Source of the DNA: Halovenus sp.
GTDB lineage: Archaea > Halobacteriota > Halobacteria > Halobacteriales > Haloarculaceae
Length of the DNA: 10,285 nt
Direction: 5' to 3'
Assembly: GCA_028274925.1 (NCBI GenBank)
Contig: JAQCNR010000226.1
Coordinates: 1 to 10,285 of the forward strand
Shown: positions 5,927-10,285 of the stretch, one piece after another
How the letters are laid out: each line of letters begins with the position of its first letter
Position numbering within the stretch: position 1 is the first letter of the stretch
The notes under the pieces: generated by a model
The model's input: the letters and a program-made list of their open reading frames with translations, nothing else
What the model was told of the DNA's origin: nothing
The model's database searches: none
Position numbers and translations under genes: made by a program

Positions 5927-7625
5927 GCCAGAATCCGGCTCCGAGTACCGCAACCGCGGCGGCGAGAATCCCGAATCCGGGGCCGCCGTCGTCGCTGCTT
6001 CCGTCGTCACTTCCGCCGTCGTCGCTGGTTTCCCCGTCGTCCGTCTCAGCGTCTGACCCGTCACCATCGTCGCTCTCATCGCCACCCGAGTCGTCGCTTT
6101 CGTCGCCGTTGCCCGTATCAGAGTCCGAGTCGTCGGTGTCGGTCGATTGGAGCGAGACCGACTCGTGGACACCGGTGAGTTCCTCGACGGTCGGTGCGGT
6201 GACAATCAGGACTCGCTCGTCAGTCTGTGTAACGGCAGCAGCCATGTCGTACTCCTCGGTGTCGAAGGTGTAGACGTTCTCGTAGCCCGAGGCGAGCGTG
6301 CCGCCGCGGTGCTCCATCAGCGCCTCGTACGTCGAGGCGAACTCCTCGGCGTCGGTGCTGCTGTCCCACGCAGATTCCCAGACTGCGCCCGTCTCGTTCG
6401 CGTCGTCTGCGTAGCCGTACAGTTTGTCGCCGCGCCAGCCGTCAGTCTCCGGAATGCCGTAATCGAGGACGCCACGCTGAGGGATGAACTCCCGGATGTC
6501 CGAGACGACGTTCGTCGACCCGTCAGTCTCGTAGTACGGCGCGATGAACATCGCCGTCATCCCGGCCTGACCAATCGTGTTGTACGAGAGATTCCCGCTC
6601 TGGACACGCCGCCACGCCGACCCGCTCTGGTCCTCGACAGTGATGTCGGCGGTCTCGAACTCACCGAAGCGGTCGGGATAGATCGATTCAGTCGTCGTCT
6701 CGGGGAAGTTCCCGAACAGGTTGTCGATGGCTTCGGTGCCGCCCTCCTCGTAGGTCGCCTCGATCAGCGGCGAAGTGTACTGGAACTGCTGGTTGAGCGC
6801 GATTGCCCAGTTCGGAATCTCCGGCGGAGTACCCCGCGCCGGAGTGATACAGTCGTCAGCCCAGGACCCGCTGTTACAGTTTGCCGTGTACTGTCCCTGG
6901 AAAAACTGGGCGTCAGATTCGACCACACTGGCCGCAGCGAGATACTGGTCGTTGGTCGGCTTCTCGAAAATCGCGCCAACATCGAAGTACTGGTCCTGCA
7001 GTGCGTGGACCAGTTCGTGCGCAAGCGTCGACTGTCGCAGTCCCTCGACAGTCTCGTCGTCAGTGACGAAGGCCATGTAATCCTGGTCTGGCCGGTAGAA
7101 TGCGGCGGGAAAGGCCGCCTGTGCGTCGACAAACGCTTCGAGTGCGTCGACTTCGCTGCCGATGGTCATCCGAGCAGCGTACTGGGCGTTCTCGTACAGT
7201 TCACCCTCTGCAGTGGTCTGGTTTTCGACCTGCCCTGCGACGTTCTCGCGGTACTGGTCACGAGAAATCGTCTGCAGCGGGGGCAGGCCGTCGACGTAGT
7301 CGAGACAGCGCAGCGACTCGACCTGTGCGGCGGTGCGTCTGGCGAGTCGGTCGAGTTCGCTCTGGTTGAAGCCATCGTCAGGCGTCACGCTGACTGGTTC
7401 GTTGTACCAGTAGCCTTCGACCCAACCGATGACGCCGTCAGGATTTGCCGGGTCGGCGTGGTCAGACGGCGGCGTGACCGCACACTCCCCGACGTGGCCG
7501 TCGGCGAGCGCTGGTCCACCGGCGGTATCGTCATCGACCGGGGCTGCTGCCCCAGGTACAACGGCAAGGGCACCGAGGGCCACCAGCGCGACGGCGACGG
7601 CGAGCAACTGAACGACCCGTCTCAT
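5913..7625 (-). CDS. Hvo_1808-family surface protein: HExxH metallopeptidase-like domain with PGF-CTERM anchor
   Basis: Secreted protein of 570 aa. A Sec-type signal peptide (about 1-28) is followed by an acidic ectodomain with HELVHALQDQ (H203, E204, H207) and a possible third ligand E236 in VVESDAQF, the pattern of gluzincin-type zinc peptidases. C48, C107, C250 and C259 are the only cysteines of the mature chain and could form two disulfides. Four N-glycosylation sequons are present (NQS, NQT, NLS, NET). A linker of nearly pure Asp/Ser/Gly/Glu (about 495-546; 5988-6143) leads to GGPGFG, a hydrophobic helix and a terminal RR, i.e. a PGF-CTERM signal that archaeosortase A would process for lipid anchoring. 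The start at 7625 has GGAGGAG at 7631-7637, five bases before the ATG; an upstream in-frame ATG would add 28 non-signal-like residues. The family is a confident call; peptidase activity is inference. Confidence 0.9.
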   Translation of the reverse strand: MRRVVQLLAVAVALVALGALAVVPGAAAPVDDDTAGGPALADGHVGECAVTPPSDHADPANPDGVIGWVEGYWYNEPVSVTPDDGFNQSELDRLARRTAAQVESLRCLDYVDGLPPLQTISRDQYRENVAGQVENQTTAEGELYENAQYAARMTIGSEVDALEAFVDAQAAFPAAFYRPDQDYMAFVTDDETVEGLRQSTLAHELVHALQDQYFDVGAIFEKPTNDQYLAAASVVESDAQFFQGQYTANCNSGSWADDCITPARGTPPEIPNWAIALNQQFQYTSPLIEATYEEGGTEAIDNLFGNFPETTTESIYPDRFGEFETADITVEDQSGSAWRRVQSGNLSYNTIGQAGMTAMFIAPYYETDGSTNVVSDIREFIPQRGVLDYGIPETDGWRGDKLYGYADDANETGAVWESAWDSSTDAEEFASTYEALMEHRGGTLASGYENVYTFDTEEYDMAAAVTQTDERVLIVTAPTVEELTGVHESVSLQSTDTDDSDSDTGNGDESDDSGGDESDDGDGSDAETDDGETSDDGGSDDGSSDDGGPGFGILAAAVAVLGAGFWLARR

Positions 7626-7630
7626 CCTGA

Positions 7631-7637
7631 CTCCTCC
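7631..7637 (-). promoter_or_regulatory. Shine-Dalgarno sequence of the surface-protein gene
   Basis: On the - strand GGAGGAG lies 5 nt before the ATG at 7625 and matches the anti-Shine-Dalgarno end of archaeal 16S rRNA. It fixes the start and implies a leadered mRNA, unlike the leaderless genes elsewhere in the window. A matching TATA box is not clear; CTATGT around 7681-7686 is a weak candidate. Confidence 0.65.
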
Positions 7638-7715
7638 GGGGTGTCCCGACTCAATACAGTTCGACTGACCGGTTGCGAGCACATAGTGAGTACATGTGTC
7701 GTAATCCAACTAACT

Positions 7716-7752
7716 GTTTCGCGGTTTCGGTGTGTTTCTCCACGTGAAACAC
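7716..7752. promoter_or_regulatory. GTTTC box cluster and inverted repeat in the divergent promoter region
   Basis: GTTTC occurs at 7716, 7724 and 7734, and its complement GAAAC at 7746. The last two belong to a perfect inverted repeat with 7-bp arms, GTGTTTC (7732-7738) and GAAACAC (7746-7752), and a 7-nt spacer containing most of a CACGTG core. The cluster ends about 20 bp before the P450 TATA box, on its upstream side, a position that suits an activator site for P450. It might also serve the divergent surface-protein gene. Confidence 0.4.
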
Positions 7753-7772
7753 GGGGGAGTCCCAGCAGAGGG

Positions 7773-7778
7773 TTTATT
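7773..7778 (+). promoter_or_regulatory. TATA box of the P450 gene
   Basis: TTTATT lies with its centre about 27 bp before the GTG at 7802. This agrees with the haloarchaeal TATA consensus and predicts transcription starting at the GTG itself. It is the main argument for that start codon. Confidence 0.6.
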
Positions 7779-7801
7779 CAGTCGAATCCCCTATTGTAGT
7801 T

Positions 7802-9118
7802 GTGCAAACCACGCCACCAGGACCGCGGGGCGAACCGCTGTTTGGAAGCGGTCGGCAGTACTCCGCGGACCCGCTTCGGTTCGTGGAGGATATCGAGCGT
7901 GCGTACAACGGCATCGCCGCGTTCAATATGGGTCCGATGGAGACGTATTTCGTCGCCGAGCCGTCGGCTATCGAGCAGATTCTGGTCAGTGACGCCGACA
8001 GCTACCGCAAACCCGACTTCCAGAGCGACACGCTGGGTGACCTGCTCGGGGACGGCCTGCTGCTCAGCGAGGGCGACACCTGGCAACAGCAGCGCCAACT
8101 CGCCAATCCGGCGTTCACGATGGGGCGACTCGCCGCCTTCGACGACCGGATCGCGAACCATACCGAGGAGCTACTGGACCGCTGGGCGGCGGGCGAAACC
8201 CGCGATATGGAACTGGAGATGACCCGTGTCACAATCGACGTGATTGCAGACCTGATGCTCGGCACGGAACTGAACGAGCGCCAACTCAGCCACCTCCGGG
8301 AGAACCTCGAGCCAATCGGCAAGCAGTTCGAGCCAGACCCGGTGCGCTTTGCGCTGCCGCCGTGGGTACCGCTGCCCGGCGACAGAGCCTACCAGTCGGC
8401 GGTGTCGGCCGTCGACGATGTTGTTGATGAGATTATTGAGCAACGTCGCGGCACCGAAGGTGACGAAGACGGACCGATGGACCTGCTCTCGATTCTGCTT
8501 CGCGCGCAGGACCGCGGCGAGCAGTCTGCCAAGCAACTCCGAGACGAGGTGGTGACGATGTTGCTTGCCGGCCACGACACGACGGCGCTAACGCTGGTGT
8601 TCACGTGGTATCTCCTCTCCGAAAATCCCGAAAAACGCGAGCGCGTCTACGAGGAAGTCGACGAACTCGATGGGCAACCCACGATAGACGACGTACAGGA
8701 TTTCGAGTATATCGAGTGGACGATTAACGAGGCGATGCGGCTGTATCCGCCAGTGTACGCGCTGTTCCGCGAAGCGACCGAGGATGTCGAACTGCTCGAC
8801 TACGACGTTCCCGAGGAGTCGATGATTATGCTCTCGCAGTGGGCAGTTCACCGCTCGCCGGAGTACTGGGACGACCCCGATGAGTTCCGGCCGGAGCGGT
8901 GGGCCGACACCGACCAGACGCGGTTCTCGTACTTCCCGTTCGGCGGCGGGCCGCGACACTGCATCGGCAAGAACCTCGCCAAACTCGAAGCCCAGATTAT
9001 TCTCGCGATGGTCGCCGAGAAGTACGAACTTGACTACACCGGCCCCGAACTGGAGTTGCGACCCACGCTGACGCTGCACCCGAAAGACGGGATGAAGATG
9101 GAAATCTCAGAGCGGTAA
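7802..9118 (+). CDS. Cytochrome P450 (soluble, haloarchaeal type)
   Basis: Heme-thiolate monooxygenase of 438 aa with every core motif in order: PPGPRG at the N-terminus, a WQQQRQLANPAF C-helix motif (the WxxxR that contacts heme propionate), the I-helix AGHDTT (256-261) for oxygen activation, the K-helix ExxR (E310-R313), FRPERW, and the heme loop FGGGPRHCIG (380-389) with the axial ligand C387. There is no N-terminal membrane anchor, so it should be cytoplasmic and use separate redox partners such as ferredoxin; none is encoded in the window. The layout resembles the CYP174 proteins known from haloarchaea, but this family assignment is inference. The GTG start has no Shine-Dalgarno sequence and fits a leaderless mRNA. 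Haloarchaeal P450 substrates are largely unknown. The gene is divergent from the surface-protein gene (176 bp) and converges on the CARDB gene (38 bp). Confidence 0.95.
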   Translation: MQTTPPGPRGEPLFGSGRQYSADPLRFVEDIERAYNGIAAFNMGPMETYFVAEPSAIEQILVSDADSYRKPDFQSDTLGDLLGDGLLLSEGDTWQQQRQLANPAFTMGRLAAFDDRIANHTEELLDRWAAGETRDMELEMTRVTIDVIADLMLGTELNERQLSHLRENLEPIGKQFEPDPVRFALPPWVPLPGDRAYQSAVSAVDDVVDEIIEQRRGTEGDEDGPMDLLSILLRAQDRGEQSAKQLRDEVVTMLLAGHDTTALTLVFTWYLLSENPEKRERVYEEVDELDGQPTIDDVQDFEYIEWTINEAMRLYPPVYALFREATEDVELLDYDVPEESMIMLSQWAVHRSPEYWDDPDEFRPERWADTDQTRFSYFPFGGGPRHCIGKNLAKLEAQIILAMVAEKYELDYTGPELELRPTLTLHPKDGMKMEISER

Positions 9119-9156
9119 TAGCACGCACTTTTGCGAGAATCCGCCAGTATGAGGCA

Positions 9157-9927
9157 CTACTTTCGACGCTCACCAGCAGTCTCAGTTCTACGGGAGACTT
9201 CGGCTGTTAGCCGTCGTTGGACGAGATAGCCGGCCGCGCTAGCGCCGGCAAGCCCGCCGACAACACCAAAACCGACTCCGGTGTCGTCCGCGCTCGGGTC
9301 GGTCTCGTTGCCGGTGTCACCAGCTCCGGAGTCGTTTGCTTCGGAGTCGCCTTCTGGCTCGACGGTAATCTCAGTCTCTCGAGTCGCCTCACCCACCTCA
9401 ACTGTGAGGACGTACGTCCCGGGGTCAAGACCAGCGGTGTTGAAACCAAGCGTGACGGTGTGGGAGTCGTTGCCCGCCAGTTCGACGGCGGTAGTTTCGA
9501 CTCGGGATCTGGCCGCAGTTTCCTCCTCGATTCGGGCGGTAATGGTTTGTTCTCCAGCCACGTCGCCGGTATTTCGGACAACAGCAGTGACGGAAAGCTC
9601 CCTTCCCTGCGTTAGTGGTGCCGGGTCGAGGTCGAGCGACGCAAGCTGGAACGTGGCTGGCGTGCCAATTGTAACTGTCCCGGTTCGCTCGTCTGTGTCA
9701 GTCTGGATCTGATAGGAATACTCACCCAGGTCGTACTGGCTTGCATCGAACTCGAAGGAGACTCGCTCTGATTGCGCTCCCTCCAATCGAAGTGTGCGCG
9801 TCTCTAGTCGCTCGCCGTCGAGTGCGAACGCGACCGTCTCAGTGCCCGGATTTGCACCGATATTGTCGATGTCAGCACTGATAAGCGTCTTCGTACCGGG
9901 ACGAACCGAAGGGGTGAGCCGCGGAGT
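9157..9927 (-). pseudogene. C-terminal part of a frameshifted CARDB-domain surface protein
   Basis: This frame opens just after a TGA (9928-9930) and has no start codon until the ATG at 9786, which lies inside a domain. It encodes two CARDB-type beta-sandwich domains: domain 1 about 9927-9658 (LTPSVRPGTKTLISADIDN, then NIG and LGEYSYQI) and domain 2 about 9657-9360 (LTQGRELSVTAVVRNTGDVA, then LDPGTYVLTV). A low-complexity Asp/Gly/Asn/Thr linker follows, then GVGFG with a hydrophobic segment (about 9215-9280) and a basic tail. CARDB domains are adhesion-like modules of archaeal cell-surface proteins. Three N-glycosylation sequons are present (NDS twice, NET). Because domain 1 continues unbroken upstream of 9786, starting the gene at that ATG would cut a domain in half. 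The missing part is in another frame at 9804-10285, so this is one gene split by an indel. Confidence 0.75.
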
Positions 9928-10285
9928 TCAGCGACTTTGAACAGCGGCTGGGGGACGTGGTACACAGGCTCTGGGGGGATTGTCGGGACAGCAGGACCAT
10001 CGACGTGCGTGTCGACCCACGTCTCGATTTCAGGGTCTGCAGTGAGTTCGCGGAGCGCAGCGACGAACTGATCGTATTCGGAAAGTGTGTAATCCAGATC
10101 GAAGAGATCAATCAGGCGCTTCTCACCGCCGGTCCGCTGCTGGATTTGTACGTTCAGCGCCGCGACGATGTGTGGACCCTTCTCATAATCAGCCGGTGTC
10201 TTCGCGACCGTTTCGGAGTCTGTCAGCACAACGTCCGCGTACTCTTCTGAAACCCGAACGCCATCGAGAAAGTGGGGCACGCTCA
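9804..10285 (-). pseudogene. Upstream part of the same frameshifted surface protein, 5' end outside window
   Basis: The frame is open to the window edge; a GTG at 10280 is possible, but the absence of any signal peptide argues that the start lies beyond the window. About 120 meaningful residues are seen: an acidic region with helical stretches (VSEEYADVVLTDSETV, LSEYDQFVAALRELTADPEI) followed by a proline-rich hinge (VPTIPPEPVYHVPQP) and FKVAEL. I do not recognise a family. After about 9911-9930 the frame turns into a basic, Arg/Ser-rich stretch unlike the acidic remainder and stops at 9804, while the neighbouring frame picks up a good CARDB sequence. Adding one base near here restores a continuous protein. 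A sequencing error in a homopolymer or a real inactivating mutation would both fit. Confidence 0.65.

Noticed and set aside
5988..6143. Repetitive TCG/CCG-rich tract that looks like a tandem repeat
   Set aside because: It encodes the Asp/Ser/Gly linker before the PGF-CTERM helix. The repetition follows from low-complexity coding, and no separate repeat unit is conserved.
7626..7709. Upstream ATG at 7709 as start of the surface protein
   Set aside because: It would place 28 polar residues, including cysteines, before a perfect signal peptide, whereas the ATG at 7625 has a strong Shine-Dalgarno sequence.
7732..7752. Inverted repeat as a CRISPR repeat or mobile-element end
   Set aside because: There is no regularly spaced copy elsewhere in the window, and no transposase or target-site duplication; a promoter element is the simpler reading.
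6147..7799. A 550-codon open frame on the + strand opposite the surface-protein gene
   Set aside because: No recognisable motif and no plausible composition. The opposite strand has a signal peptide, HELVH, sequons and PGF-CTERM in order, so this is a shadow.
9124..9135. CGCA-CTTT-TGCG hairpin after the P450 stop as a terminator
   Set aside because: The stem is only 4 bp with four T bases. It may help end transcription between the convergent genes but is too short to assert.

Overview
The window looks like a chromosomal segment of a halophilic archaeon (class Halobacteria). The evidence is high G+C, strongly acidic predicted proteins, a Tat-type lipoprotein signal, a PGF-CTERM-type surface anchor, and TATA elements 27-31 bp upstream of start codons, as expected for leaderless transcripts. 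The genus cannot be fixed from the sequence. No rRNA, tRNA, CRISPR array, transposase, integrase or replication origin was seen, and no stretch over 300 bases lacks a gene.

Layout. The left part (1-5916) is all on the + strand. It holds the C-terminal part of an RND/MMPL-family exporter (5' end outside the window), a six-helix haloarchaeal transducer resembling the aerotaxis receptor HtrVIII, a small DCC-family (DUF393) thiol-disulfide protein, a Tat-exported lipoprotein of unknown function, and an MBL-fold metallohydrolase with a helical C-terminal domain. The spacing (about 125, 101, 51 and 43 bp) and the individual promoter-like elements suggest mostly single-gene units rather than one operon.

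The middle (5913-7625, - strand) is a secreted Hvo_1808-like surface protein with an HELVH zinc-peptidase motif and a PGF-CTERM tail. It converges on the metallohydrolase gene with overlapping stop codons that sit in the loop of a perfect 9-bp hairpin. It is divergent from a cytochrome P450 gene (7802-9118, + strand). The 176-bp divergent spacer holds a good TATA box, an inverted repeat and a cluster of GTTTC boxes.

The right end (9157-10285, - strand) is a second surface protein: an unrecognised upstream region, two CARDB-type domains and a C-terminal membrane segment. It is split by an apparent one-base frameshift near 9911-9930 and runs off the window.

The genes do not form an obvious single pathway. 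The themes are envelope (exporter, lipoprotein, two surface proteins) and redox or oxygen (HtrVIII-like sensor, DCC protein, P450). I did not find a clear new multi-gene system. The best leads are the symmetric hairpin over the shared stop codons, a 19-bp perfect palindrome centred on the lipoprotein TATA box, the P450 promoter architecture, and the frameshifted CARDB gene.
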